Part shown: positions 1-8,946 of the stretch, piece after piece
Position numbering within the stretch: the stretch's first letter is position 1
How the letters are laid out: every line of letters begins with the position of its first letter
Assembly (NCBI GenBank): GCA_027063545.1
Contig: JAMORN010000008.1
Location: 1-13,239 of the forward strand
Source: a bacterium
GTDB taxonomy: Bacteria; JAMORN01
Reading direction: 5' to 3'
Length of the DNA stretch: 13,239 nucleotides
The notes under the pieces: model-generated
The model's input: the letters and a program-made list of their open reading frames with translations, nothing else
Database searches by the model: none
What the model was told of the DNA's origin: nothing
Program-made: the position numbers and the translations under genes

Positions 1-9
1 CATATAAAT

Positions 10-2466
10 CTAATCCTCTTCTTCAACTAATACCTCTGTAACTTTATCCCCTTCTTGAAGATTAATTAGTTTAATTCCTTGGGTATTTCTAGATAATACA
101 CTCACATCTTGTAATTTTATTTTTATAACATTTCCATTTTTTGTTACTATAAATGCTATATGATTTGGTGTTGCTCTCTTAACAGCAACTACTTTACCAT
201 TTTTCTCTGTAACTTTTATATTTATCACGCCTTTAGCACTTCGTGATGTTAATCTATAATCCTCAAAACTAGACATTTTACCATATCCATTTTCCGTAAC
301 TGTAAGTATAAAACTATCTGAAATTTTATCCTCTGGGATTGATAACACATCAATTACTCTATCATCTCCATCTAATTTTATTCCTATTACTCCTTTTGTA
401 TTTCTATTTCTTTCTGGAACATCTGTTTGATTAAACCTTATTGCTTTTCCATTTCTTGTTGCAATTAACACTTGAGAATTCTTTTTAGAAACAATAACAG
501 ATAGTAATTTATCATCATCATTAATTTTTATAGCATAAAGTCCTGTTGAACGTGGTCTTGAAAAATTTTCTACCTTTGTTTTATTTATCAATCCCCTCTC
601 TGTAACCATTATTAAATAATCTTCTGGTTCAAAAGAAGATAAATTAATAATTGTCCTTATCTCTTCATCCTGCTCTAATTTTATAATATTTCTTATCAAT
701 TTGCCTCTGGCATTTCTTGATCCTTCCGGTATTTGATAAGTCTTTACCCAAAATACTCTACCTCTATTAGTAAATAAAAGAAGATAATCAAGCATCTTAG
801 CATTAACAATATTTGAAACAAAATCATCATCACTTGAGTAAGTAATATTTACACCCCTTCCTCCTCTATTTTGGAATCTATATGTTTTTAGAGGAATTCT
901 TTTAATATATCCCTTCTTTGTTAAAATCACCATCATATCTTCATTTATAATAGTATCTTCAATTGTAATATCTTTGTTCTCATAATCCGTTATTATTTCT
1001 GTTCTTCTTTTATCAGAATATAATTTTTTTATTTCTTCTAATTCTTCTACTACAACTACTTCTTGAAGTTCTCTTGAACCTAATAAATTTTTTAAATATT
1101 CAATTTTTTGTAAAAGCTCTTTATATTCCTCTTCTAATTTTTCTATTTCTAAAGATGTAAGACGAGCAAGTCTCATATCAAGAATTGCCTGGGCTTGTAC
1201 CTGAGTAAGTAAAAATCTCTCTATAAGTTTTTGTGCCGCCTCTTGAGTATCTTTAGAACCTTTTATTATTGCAACAACCTCATCTATATTTGCTAAAGCA
1301 ATCTTTAATCCTTCTAAAATATGAGCCCTTTCTTCTGCTTTTTTAAGTTCATACTTAGATCTTCTTACAATAACTTCTACTCTAAACTCTACAAAATTAT
1401 ATATCATCTCTTTTATATTAAGTAATTTTGGAACCCCATCTACCAAAGCCACCATATTAACACCAAATGTGGTCTCCATATTAGTATGTTTATACAATTG
1501 ATTTAAAACTAGTTCTGGATCTACATCTTTTCTCACCTCTATATAAATTCTTAAACCCTCTTTATCTGATTCATCTCTAAGTTCTGTGATACCATCTATT
1601 TTTTTCTCATTTATTAGCTTTGCTATATCCTCTATTAGTTTTGATTTATTTACCATAAAAGGAATTTCTGTAACAATTATAGCCTTTTTACCTTTCTTTT
1701 TTTCCTCTATATGACTTTTTGCTCTTAGTCTTATTCTACCAAGCCCTGTTTTAAAGTATTTTATTATCTCTTGTTTACCTAATATCATTGCTCCTGTAGG
1801 GAAATCTGGACCTTTTATTATTTCTGCAAGTTCTTCAACAGTAATATCCTTATTTTTTATATATGCAATAATCCCCTCAATAACCTCACCTAAATTATGA
1901 GAAGGAATATTTGTTGCCATTCCAACTGCAATACCTGTAGATCCATTTATTAAAAGATTTGGTATAACTGATGGAAGAACAGTTGGTTCTTTTTCTTCAT
2001 TATCAAAATTAGGAACAAAATCAACAGTATCTTTATCTATATCCCTTAAAAGTTCTTCGGCTATTCTTGAGAGTCTTGCTTCAGTATAACGCATTGCAGC
2101 TGCACTATCACCATCAATCGAACCAAAATTACCATGACCATCTATTAATGGATACCTTAAAGAAAAATCTTGAGCCATTCTTACCAATGCATCATATACT
2201 GCTGTATCTCCATGGGGATGGTATTTACCAAGAACCTCACCAACAATTCTTGCACTTTTTTTATGAGGCCTATTATGATAAAGGCCTAATTCTTTCATTG
2301 CATATAAAATTCTTCGTTGAACTGGTTTCAATCCATCTCTAACATCTGGGAGAGCCCTTGCAACAATAACACTCATTGCATAATCTAAAAAACTATCCTT
2401 CATTATATCTTCAATATTAACTTCTATAACCTTTTGATCTGAAAATAAATTAAGATCCTCTGCCAT
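10..2466 (-). CDS. gyrA: DNA gyrase subunit A
   Basis: This is the breakage-and-rejoining subunit of DNA gyrase, which with GyrB introduces negative supercoils using ATP in the cytoplasm. The 818-residue protein has the usual GyrA length. The N-terminal domain carries the catalytic tyrosine Y127 in [11 protein letters not shown]. The quinolone-resistance region ([12 protein letters not shown], about 81-92) has Thr88 and Asp92 at the positions of E. coli Ser83 and Asp87. A charged coiled-coil region lies around residues 430-490. The GyrA box is at 532-538 as QNRGGRG, against the usual Q[RK]RGG[RK]G; it marks a supercoiling gyrase rather than topoisomerase IV ParC. The C-terminal pinwheel repeats follow, and the protein ends in an acidic tail (VEEED). 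The ATG is supported by AAGGAG five bases upstream (2472-2477). The gene is divergent from purL, and no gyrB is in the window. The assignment is secure. Confidence 0.97.
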   Translation of the reverse strand: MAEDLNLFSDQKVIEVNIEDIMKDSFLDYAMSVIVARALPDVRDGLKPVQRRILYAMKELGLYHNRPHKKSARIVGEVLGKYHPHGDTAVYDALVRMAQDFSLRYPLIDGHGNFGSIDGDSAAAMRYTEARLSRIAEELLRDIDKDTVDFVPNFDNEEKEPTVLPSVIPNLLINGSTGIAVGMATNIPSHNLGEVIEGIIAYIKNKDITVEELAEIIKGPDFPTGAMILGKQEIIKYFKTGLGRIRLRAKSHIEEKKKGKKAIIVTEIPFMVNKSKLIEDIAKLINEKKIDGITELRDESDKEGLRIYIEVRKDVDPELVLNQLYKHTNMETTFGVNMVALVDGVPKLLNIKEMIYNFVEFRVEVIVRRSKYELKKAEERAHILEGLKIALANIDEVVAIIKGSKDTQEAAQKLIERFLLTQVQAQAILDMRLARLTSLEIEKLEEEYKELLQKIEYLKNLLGSRELQEVVVVEELEEIKKLYSDKRRTEIITDYENKDITIEDTIINEDMMVILTKKGYIKRIPLKTYRFQNRGGRGVNITYSSDDDFVSNIVNAKMLDYLLLFTNRGRVFWVKTYQIPEGSRNARGKLIRNIIKLEQDEEIRTIINLSSFEPEDYLIMVTERGLINKTKVENFSRPRSTGLYAIKINDDDKLLSVIVSKKNSQVLIATRNGKAIRFNQTDVPERNRNTKGVIGIKLDGDDRVIDVLSIPEDKISDSFILTVTENGYGKMSSFEDYRLTSRSAKGVINIKVTEKNGKVVAVKRATPNHIAFIVTKNGNVIKIKLQDVSVLSRNTQGIKLINLQEGDKVTEVLVEEED

Positions 2467-2579
2467 AAGAACTCCTTTTTTATAGTTGTTTTTTAAAATT
2501 AAACATTATTAAAGTTTTTATAAAAAATAAGATTTTTTTATTTTTAAATCATTAAAAAATAAATAAAAAGGAGTTTTAT
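2467..2579. promoter_or_regulatory. Divergent gyrA/purL intergenic region with both ribosome-binding sites
   Basis: This is 113 bases of almost pure A+T between the start codons of two divergent genes, so it must hold promoters for both. Clear Shine-Dalgarno sites are AAGGAG for gyrA (minus strand, 2472-2477) and AAGGAG for purL (2568-2573, six bases before the ATG). A TATAAA at 2519-2524 could be a purL -10 element, but no convincing -35 sits at the right distance. An imperfect A+T hairpin (arms about 2537-2547 and 2552-2563, one bulged A) lies just before the purL ribosome-binding site. In DNA this A+T-rich such elements arise easily by chance, so no promoter is placed exactly. Confidence 0.55.
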
Positions 2580-5500
2580 ATGAAAATTTTGTTTTATATT
2601 TCAAAAAGTGGCGAATATATACATGCTTTAAATATAGAAAGAAAACTCAATTCTAATGATATAGAAAAATTAAATTGGTTGTTTGATAACTCTTTTTTAT
2701 CAGAAGATAATCTTATAGAAGGTACATTTATTGGGCCTAGAAAAGAGATGGTTACCCCTTATTCTACAAATGCTGTTGAAATTACCAAAAATATGGGTAT
2801 AGAAGGTATTGTAAGAATAGAACTATTTAAAAGGGTCAAAGAAAATACCTCTCCAAATTATGATCCAATGCTTGAACAAGTCTATAACAATCTTGATCAA
2901 AATATCTTTAAAATAGAAAGAGAACCTGAACCTATAAAATTTATAGAGGACATAGAAAAATACAATGAAGAGGAAGGCCTTGCTTTAAGCAAAGAAGAGA
3001 TAGAATATTTAAAAAATATTTCTAAAGAATTAGGAAGGCCTTTAACTGATAGCGAAATATATGGCTTTGCTCAGGTTAATTCTGAACACTCAAGACATAA
3101 AATATTTAATGGAAAATTTATTATTGATGGTAAAGAAATGGAGGAATCTCTATTCTCTCTTATAAAAAAGACAACAAAGTTAAATCCAAATAGGGTTATA
3201 TCTGCATATAAAGACAATGTTGCTTTTATAGAGGGTCCTAAAATAGAACAATTTGCTCCTAAAACTCAAGAAACTGCTGATTTCTTTGAAGTTAAACCAA
3301 TAAAAACTGCTGTAAGTTTAAAGGCTGAAACTCATAATTTTCCAACAACAGTTGAACCTTTTTATGGTGCTTCCACAGGTTCTGGAGGAGAAATTAGAGA
3401 TAGAATGGCTGGGGGTAAAGGAGGAATTGCTCTTGCAGGAAGTGCTGTGTATATGACAGCCTATCCTAGGCTTGACTCCTCAAAAAAGTGGGAGAAAAAA
3501 ATAAAAGAGAGAAAATGGCTTTATCAGACACCTAAAGATATTCTAATAAAAGCATCAAATGGGGCTAGTGATTTTGGGAATAAGTTTGGACAACCTTTGA
3601 TAGTTGGTAGTTTATTAACATTTGAACATGAAGAGAATGGAAAGATTTATGCTTATGATAAGGTTGTAATGCTTGCTGGAGGTGTGGGATTTTCTAAGTT
3701 AGAAGATTCTAAAAAGGATGATCCTGAGGTTGGAGATAAAGTTGTAATGATGGGAGGAGAGAACTATAGAATTGGAATGGGTGGGGGTGCAGTTTCATCT
3801 GTTTCGACAGGAGAATATCAAAAGACATTAGAACTTAATGCTGTTCAAAGGGCAAATCCTGAAATGCAAAAAAGGGTTTATAATGCTATAAGAGCAATGA
3901 TAGAAGATGATAATAATCCTATAGTTTCTATACATGACCATGGAGCTGGAGGTCATTTAAATTGTTTTTCTGAACTCTTAGCTGAAAAAGGTGGTAGAAT
4001 TGATTTGGATAAACTTCCTATAGGAGATCCTACTTTATCTTTAAAGGAGATTATAAATAATGAATCTCAAGAAAGAATGGGGCTTATTTTAAAGGAAAAA
4101 GATATTGAAAAATTAAAAAAAGTTTCAGAAAGGGAAAGGGCCCCTTTATATATAGTCGGAGAGGTTACTGGTGATAAAAAACTTCTCTTTATCGATAATA
4201 GAACTGGCGAAAAACCTATAGATCTTCCACTTGAATATCTATTTGGTAAACCTCCCAAAACTATAATAAAAGACGAAACAATTGATTTAAATTTTTCTGA
4301 AGGTATATATAATGAAAGTCTAATAGAAGAGTATATAGAAAATGTATTACAACTTGAATCTGTGGCATGTAAAGATTGGTTAACTAATAAAGTAGATAGA
4401 TCTGTTACTGGTAAAGTCGCAAAGCAGCAAACTGCAGGAATATTACAACTGCCTATTAATAATCTTGGTGTTGTTAGCTTAGATTATACTGGAACTAAAG
4501 GAGTTGCTTTAAGCTTAGGAGATAGACCAATTGCAGGACTAATAAATCCTGAAAGTGGTAGTATTCTCTCTGTTGCAGAATCTTTAACAAATATTGTCTG
4601 GGCTCCAATTGAAGATGGATTAAAGGGAATCTCTTTAAGTGCTAATTGGATGTGGCCTGCTAAAAATAAGGGAGAAGACTCTAGACTTTACAGAGCAGTA
4701 AAGGCTCTCAGTGAATTTGTTATTAAATTAGGCATAAATGTACCGACAGGAAAAGATTCATTATCTATGACTCAAAAATATCCAGATGGAAAGGTTGTAT
4801 ATTCTCCAGGAACTGTTATAATATCTGCCGTAGGTGTAGTTGAGGATATTAAAAAGGTTGTTGAACCTGTAGTTTATCCTGATGAAAATACATCTTTAAT
4901 ATATATTGATTTCTCATTAGATGATTTTAATCTTGGAGGAAGTGCTTTTTATCAAACATTAAATAAAATAGGTAAAAAAGCACCTAATGTTGATCCTGAA
5001 TATTTTAAAACAGCATTTAATACCCTTCAAAAATTAATAAAAGAAGAGAAAATACTTGCTGGTCATGATGTTTCATCTGGAGGACTTATAACCACACTTC
5101 TTGAAATGGTATTTTCTCATATATCTGTAGGTATGGATTTAAATCTTTCTGAATTAGGTGATGATATTGTCAAAATTTTATTCTCGGAAAAGCCTTCTGT
5201 TGTTATTCAAGTAAGAAATGAAGATTTAAAGTATATAGAAAATACTTTAAATAGTAATAATATAAAATTCTTTAAAATAGGAAAAATCGTAAATTCTAGT
5301 GATGAACTTAATATAGAATTTAGAGACAAACTATATACTTTCTCTATTTCATACCTAAGGGATATATGGTATAAACCATCTTATTTACTTGATATGCATC
5401 AAACACAAGGAAATTTGAGTGTAAAAAGATACGAGAATTATAAAAAACAACCTTTAGAATTAAAATTTCCAGATTATTTTAAAGGAAATCCTTCTCAATA

Positions 5501-6284
5501 TAATATCTATTTAAACCTAAAATCATCAAAAAAGCCTAAAGCTGCTATAATAAGAGAAAAAGGGATAAACGGCGATAGAGAAATGGCTTGGAGTTTATAT
5601 TATGCTGGTTTTGATGTTAAAGATATTCATATGACCGATTTAATTTCTGGAAGAGAAAATTTAGAAGATATTCAATTTTTAGTATTTCCAGGAGGGTTTT
5701 CAAATTCTGATGTATTAGGTTCTGCTAAAGGATGGGCTGGAGCATTTTTATATAATGAAAAAGCAAAAAAGGCAATAGAAAACTTTTATTCAAGAGATGA
5801 TACAATATCTTTAGGTGTATGTAATGGATGTCAATTAATGGTAGAGTTAGGGCTTATATATCCAGAGCATAAAAATAAACCTAAAATGTTATGGAATGAT
5901 TCTCATAAATTTGAAAGTGCTTTTATTTCAGTAGAAGTTCTTCCAAACAATTCTGTAATGTTATCTTCGCTTGTTGGCTCAAAACTTGGGGTTTGGGTTG
6001 CTCATGGAGAAGGAAAATTCTATTTCCCTTATGAAGAAAAAAAATATAAAATACCATTAAAATATGTGTATAAGGAATATCCGGGGAATCCTAATGGTTC
6101 TATGTATAATGCGGCTGGGATTGTATCTAAAAATGGAAGGCATCTTGCTATGATGCCTCATCTTGAAAGGGCAATCTTCCCATGGCAATGGGGATATTAT
6201 CCTTTTGATAGAAGAAAAGATGAAATTACTCCTTGGATGGAGGCTTTTGTTAATGCAAGAGAATGGGCAAAAAAATTTTTGTGA
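2580..6284 (+). CDS. purL: Phosphoribosylformylglycinamidine synthase, single-chain large form
   Basis: This enzyme catalyses step 4 of de novo purine synthesis: FGAR + ATP + glutamine gives FGAM + ADP + Pi + glutamate, in the cytoplasm. At 1234 residues it is the large form, fusing the PurS-like, synthetase and glutaminase parts that are separate PurS, PurL and PurQ in many Gram-positives. The N-terminal PurS-like part spans about 1-140. NSEH at 167-170 starts the synthetase core, which also shows KAETHNFPT and NESQERMG. The class I glutaminase covers about 985-1234, with GVCNGCQ (nucleophile Cys1081) and MPHLER (His1194, Glu1196). HDHGAGGH and the overall motif set match Bacteroidota-type enzymes as I know them. 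The usual NSEHCRH reads NSEHSRH (Ser171). AAGGAG lies six bases before the ATG. No other pur gene is nearby. The 3' end overlaps the next gene by 32 bases. Confidence 0.96.
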   Translation: MKILFYISKSGEYIHALNIERKLNSNDIEKLNWLFDNSFLSEDNLIEGTFIGPRKEMVTPYSTNAVEITKNMGIEGIVRIELFKRVKENTSPNYDPMLEQVYNNLDQNIFKIEREPEPIKFIEDIEKYNEEEGLALSKEEIEYLKNISKELGRPLTDSEIYGFAQVNSEHSRHKIFNGKFIIDGKEMEESLFSLIKKTTKLNPNRVISAYKDNVAFIEGPKIEQFAPKTQETADFFEVKPIKTAVSLKAETHNFPTTVEPFYGASTGSGGEIRDRMAGGKGGIALAGSAVYMTAYPRLDSSKKWEKKIKERKWLYQTPKDILIKASNGASDFGNKFGQPLIVGSLLTFEHEENGKIYAYDKVVMLAGGVGFSKLEDSKKDDPEVGDKVVMMGGENYRIGMGGGAVSSVSTGEYQKTLELNAVQRANPEMQKRVYNAIRAMIEDDNNPIVSIHDHGAGGHLNCFSELLAEKGGRIDLDKLPIGDPTLSLKEIINNESQERMGLILKEKDIEKLKKVSERERAPLYIVGEVTGDKKLLFIDNRTGEKPIDLPLEYLFGKPPKTIIKDETIDLNFSEGIYNESLIEEYIENVLQLESVACKDWLTNKVDRSVTGKVAKQQTAGILQLPINNLGVVSLDYTGTKGVALSLGDRPIAGLINPESGSILSVAESLTNIVWAPIEDGLKGISLSANWMWPAKNKGEDSRLYRAVKALSEFVIKLGINVPTGKDSLSMTQKYPDGKVVYSPGTVIISAVGVVEDIKKVVEPVVYPDENTSLIYIDFSLDDFNLGGSAFYQTLNKIGKKAPNVDPEYFKTAFNTLQKLIKEEKILAGHDVSSGGLITTLLEMVFSHISVGMDLNLSELGDDIVKILFSEKPSVVIQVRNEDLKYIENTLNSNNIKFFKIGKIVNSSDELNIEFRDKLYTFSISYLRDIWYKPSYLLDMHQTQGNLSVKRYENYKKQPLELKFPDYFKGNPSQYNIYLNLKSSKKPKAAIIREKGINGDREMAWSLYYAGFDVKDIHMTDLISGRENLEDIQFLVFPGGFSNSDVLGSAKGWAGAFLYNEKAKKAIENFYSRDDTISLGVCNGCQLMVELGLIYPEHKNKPKMLWNDSHKFESAFISVEVLPNNSVMLSSLVGSKLGVWVAHGEGKFYFPYEEKKYKIPLKYVYKEYPGNPNGSMYNAAGIVSKNGRHLAMMPHLERAIFPWQWGYYPFDRRKDEITPWMEAFVNAREWAKKFL
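6239..6243 (+). promoter_or_regulatory. Shine-Dalgarno site inside purL for the glycosyltransferase
   Basis: GGAGG lies nine bases before an in-frame ATG at 6253, inside the last codons of purL (Trp-Met-Glu-Ala). It is the best ribosome-binding site near any possible start of the downstream gene. It therefore decides the start at 6253 over the longer ATG at 6163, which has no such site. Its position implies the second gene is translated from purL mRNA, probably by coupling. Confidence 0.7.
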
Positions 6285-7353
6285 TTATACTAAATTTGGC
6301 AACTATTTATATGATAATAAAATTGTAAGATTAATACTTTTTATTTTTGATTTATCAACAAGTTTTTTAATATTGTTTAGAAAAAAAAAGTTGCCAAATA
6401 AAATAGAGAAAATACTAATACTTAAAGTAGATCATATAGGTGATCTTTTGATAGCAACCCCTGCTATAAAAAGGCTAAAAGAAGAAAATCCTTCATCTCA
6501 AATAGATATAGTTGTAAGCCCTTGGGCTAAACAAATAGTTATTGATAATCCTTTTATTGATAATATATATACCCTAAGGCATTTTATTCATAATCGTCAT
6601 GAAAAGAGTTTTATAAAAAAAATCTATTATTTTATTTATGATTATTTAAGATTAGTTTTTAAATTGAGAAAAAATAAATATGATCTTGTTTTAGTTTTTA
6701 AAGAATACTTAGGATCTATTATTACTATTGGAAGATTTATAAATGCTGGATATGTAATTGGTCATTCTACCTCTGGTGGAAGATTCTTTTTAGATAAAAT
6801 TGTTCAATGGGATCCTTTAAAACATGAAGCTGAACATCAATTTGAGATTTTGGAACCTTTAGGTATTAGGTATGAAAAAGAAAAGTTAGGTTATTATCTA
6901 AATTTTAAAGAAGATGATTATAAAAAGGTAGAAAATGAATTAATAAAATATAACCTTAAAGAAAATGAGTTTATAATAATTCATCCAGGTTCAGGAGATA
7001 AAAGAAGAGTTGTGAATAGAAGTGTATGGTTAAAAGTAATAGAAGAAAATCAACTTCCTATTGTAATAACAGGAATAAGAAGGGAAGAATATTTAATAAA
7101 TGAAATTATAAATAATACTCCTTATAAGGATAGGATCATTAAACTAGTAGATGTTTTTACTATAAAACAAATGGCAATATTTATATCTAAGGCAAAACAT
7201 TTATATACTGTAGAGAGTCTAATAATGCACTTATCTTCATTTAGTAATACTCCTACAACTATTTTCTGGAAACTTAAAAAAACAATAAACGCCACCCACC
7301 AATGGGGGCCGCTGAATAAAAAAGAGTTGGAAATTATTAGGTTAGAAGATTAA
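6253..7353 (+). CDS. Glycosyltransferase family 9 protein (LPS heptosyltransferase-like)
   Basis: This is a probable inner-membrane-associated GT-B transferase of family 9, whose members add ADP-heptose or related sugars to the LPS core or other glycans. With the start at 6253 it has 366 residues. The family N-terminal motif is clear at about 53-72 (KILILKVDHIGDLLIATPAI), followed by a Rossmann-like stretch (NPSSQIDIVVSPWAKQIVIDNP). The second domain has HPGSG at 244-248. The C-terminal sugar-nucleotide motif, usually D[ST]GxxHLAxAxGxPxxxxFG, is poorly kept: TVESLIMHLSSFSNTPTTIFW at 319-339. Donor specificity therefore cannot be inferred. About 50 residues precede the motif, including a hydrophobic stretch at 24-42 that could bind membrane. 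A longer ATG at 6163 would add 30 residues encoded within purL; the GGAGG site argues against it. The stop lies four bases from that of the convergent GH8 gene. Confidence 0.82.
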   Translation: MQENGQKNFCDYTKFGNYLYDNKIVRLILFIFDLSTSFLILFRKKKLPNKIEKILILKVDHIGDLLIATPAIKRLKEENPSSQIDIVVSPWAKQIVIDNPFIDNIYTLRHFIHNRHEKSFIKKIYYFIYDYLRLVFKLRKNKYDLVLVFKEYLGSIITIGRFINAGYVIGHSTSGGRFFLDKIVQWDPLKHEAEHQFEILEPLGIRYEKEKLGYYLNFKEDDYKKVENELIKYNLKENEFIIIHPGSGDKRRVVNRSVWLKVIEENQLPIVITGIRREEYLINEIINNTPYKDRIIKLVDVFTIKQMAIFISKAKHLYTVESLIMHLSSFSNTPTTIFWKLKKTINATHQWGPLNKKELEIIRLED

Positions 7354-7357
7354 AATA

Positions 7358-8881
7358 TTATTTAATTAAAATAGCCTTTTTTTCTAAATGAATATTTTCT
7401 CCCTCTAAAACTACCAGATACATACCTGATGATAAACCTTTCCCATCAAAAGTAAAATTATGTACTCCTTCTTTTAAATAAGAATCTTCTATAAGAACCT
7501 TAACTAACCTACCATTTAAATCATAAACCTTTAAACTTACCTTTTCCTTTTCTTGCAAATTAAAACTAATGTGTGCCTTAGGATTAAATGGATTTGGAGA
7601 TATATTTAACTCTAATTTTTTATCTATATCTTTTGTTTTTTTAACCTTTGTTGGTAAATTAAAAGGATTCCACCAATTCCCTGATATAACAAGCATATTT
7701 AAAAGTGTTAATGTTGCTTGATAATATTCATCAGGTGTTTGATCTTTTAAGTAATTCCATCCAGCATTTAGCCAATCTTGATATTTACTATCAATCATAC
7801 CTGCTGTAACAAAAGGAGCTACAAAAGCAGGATCTCCACTGTAAGATCCAGGAATTGCTGTCCCATCTAATTTATATCCTGCAAGTATTTGAGAAGGATC
7901 TCCCCCTGTTCTTTCAATCACCCAATCAAGCATTTTACTAACTGCTACCTTTGCTCTTTCATCTTGAGTATGTATATAATCCATGCTAAGTCTCCAAGGA
8001 TCTCTACAAGCATTCCAGTAATAATGTCCATCGTAATCTGATTCTAAAAAGTTTGGATCTGCTGGACGAGCTACCTCTCCCACAATAAAATCTGGAAGAA
8101 GTCCTGTATTAGGAGAGTATGCTGTTTGAATCTGGTTTATTAAAGAATATATAGTATCTACAACCTCTGTCCACAAATTGTCATTTGTATAAACTTTATA
8201 TAACTTCAAATGCTCTGGCATCCAGTCTGATGATCTTGTAGAATATAAATACTCTCCATCTGTAGCCCAATCTCCAAGTCTAAGTCTTTTCAAATCATCA
8301 ACTAAATACATTTTTATCCCATTTTCAATTATAGTCTTCGCTTTTGAAAGATAATTTTCATCTCCCCATTGTAAATAGGCTAAAATCAAAGCATAGGCTA
8401 CATCCATATCTCCATCTGTTGCACAATCACTTCTTTTACCATAATCTTCATCTTCTGGAAGAATCCAACTCATTAAATACCCACTTATAATACTAGGAAA
8501 AGACTGGTAAACTTTAAGCATACCATCAAAAATTGTCTTTGCCTCAGGATCATATCCTGCCATTAAAGCCATTATAATCATTCCATATCCATGAGCCTCG
8601 GAAACTGTCTTAAAATTCACCTTTTCATAATCAGCATAACCCTTATATTCTACATAATATCCTCCATCTATTGTTGTTGTCGTTTTTATAAATTTAGATT
8701 TCCAAGCATCATAGTAGGTTTTTATAATCTGATTTATTTCCTCAAATGTAGTATTTGAAGGATATATAACCCCTTCAAGTTTTTGATTTTGTGGGAATGG
8801 ATAGTTTTGAGCAACTATAAGTTGATTTAACACAAAAACCATAGTAATAAATAGAAAAAATATTCTAATCTTAAAAAACAT
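7358..8881 (-). CDS. Secreted glycoside hydrolase family 8 enzyme with type IX-like C-terminal domain
   Basis: This is an exported family-8 glycosidase; the family includes endo-beta-1,4-glucanases, chitosanases, lichenases and xylanases, all inverting. The 507-residue protein has an N-terminal signal peptide (KIRIFFLFITMVFVLNQLIVA, likely cut near 24-25). The (alpha/alpha)6 catalytic domain covers about 30-405. It shows the probable acid Glu95 in VSEAHGYGM and the family signature CATDGDMDVAYALILAYLQW (153-172), with Asp156 at the conserved aspartate. RDPWRLSMDY (293-302) is also family-like. A linker rich in K, T and D leads to a C-terminal domain (about 425-507) with SPNPFNP, VYDLNGRLV and LSSGMYLV. 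This matches the Por secretion/FlgD-like sorting domains of FCB bacteria. AGAAGG lies five bases before the ATG. The substrate cannot be told from sequence alone. G+C is higher than in lpxK. The gene lies downstream of mltG after 65 bases. Confidence 0.9.
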   Translation of the reverse strand: MFFKIRIFFLFITMVFVLNQLIVAQNYPFPQNQKLEGVIYPSNTTFEEINQIIKTYYDAWKSKFIKTTTTIDGGYYVEYKGYADYEKVNFKTVSEAHGYGMIIMALMAGYDPEAKTIFDGMLKVYQSFPSIISGYLMSWILPEDEDYGKRSDCATDGDMDVAYALILAYLQWGDENYLSKAKTIIENGIKMYLVDDLKRLRLGDWATDGEYLYSTRSSDWMPEHLKLYKVYTNDNLWTEVVDTIYSLINQIQTAYSPNTGLLPDFIVGEVARPADPNFLESDYDGHYYWNACRDPWRLSMDYIHTQDERAKVAVSKMLDWVIERTGGDPSQILAGYKLDGTAIPGSYSGDPAFVAPFVTAGMIDSKYQDWLNAGWNYLKDQTPDEYYQATLTLLNMLVISGNWWNPFNLPTKVKKTKDIDKKLELNISPNPFNPKAHISFNLQEKEKVSLKVYDLNGRLVKVLIEDSYLKEGVHNFTFDGKGLSSGMYLVVLEGENIHLEKKAILIK

Positions 8882-8946
8882 AAAAACCTTCTTTGTTGTA
8901 TTTTTATATTTTAAAATAACTTCATTTTATAAAAAAGACAACAGAA

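Noticed and set aside
1-9. A minus-strand ATG at 3-1, six bases after the gyrA stop, possibly the start of the next gene
   Set aside because: Only one codon is visible, so it cannot be supported; the GAGG-like bases in the gyrA end are only suggestive.
2067-2342. A 91-codon plus-strand open frame inside gyrA
   Set aside because: It is antisense to the most conserved part of gyrA, around the active-site tyrosine, and its His/Leu-rich product shows no domain; it is a shadow of gyrA codons.
4067-4258. A 63-codon minus-strand open frame inside purL
   Set aside because: It is antisense to the conserved purL core and has no recognisable product or ribosome-binding site.
6163-6252. A 30-residue N-terminal extension of the glycosyltransferase from an ATG at 6163
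   Set aside because: It overlaps the conserved PurL glutaminase end, has no ribosome-binding site and adds nothing resembling GT9; the ATG at 6253 with GGAGG is better.
7340-7395. A bidirectional terminator between the convergent GT9 and GH8 genes
   Set aside because: The 4-base gap and its flanks have A+T repeats and a T run but no G+C-containing stem, so an intrinsic terminator cannot be claimed.
8882-8946. A separate promoter for the GH8 gene (TTGTCT near 8936-8941 on the minus strand)
   Set aside because: No -10 lies at an acceptable distance from the TTGTCT-like element, and the nearby TATAAA matches are expected in A+T-rich DNA.
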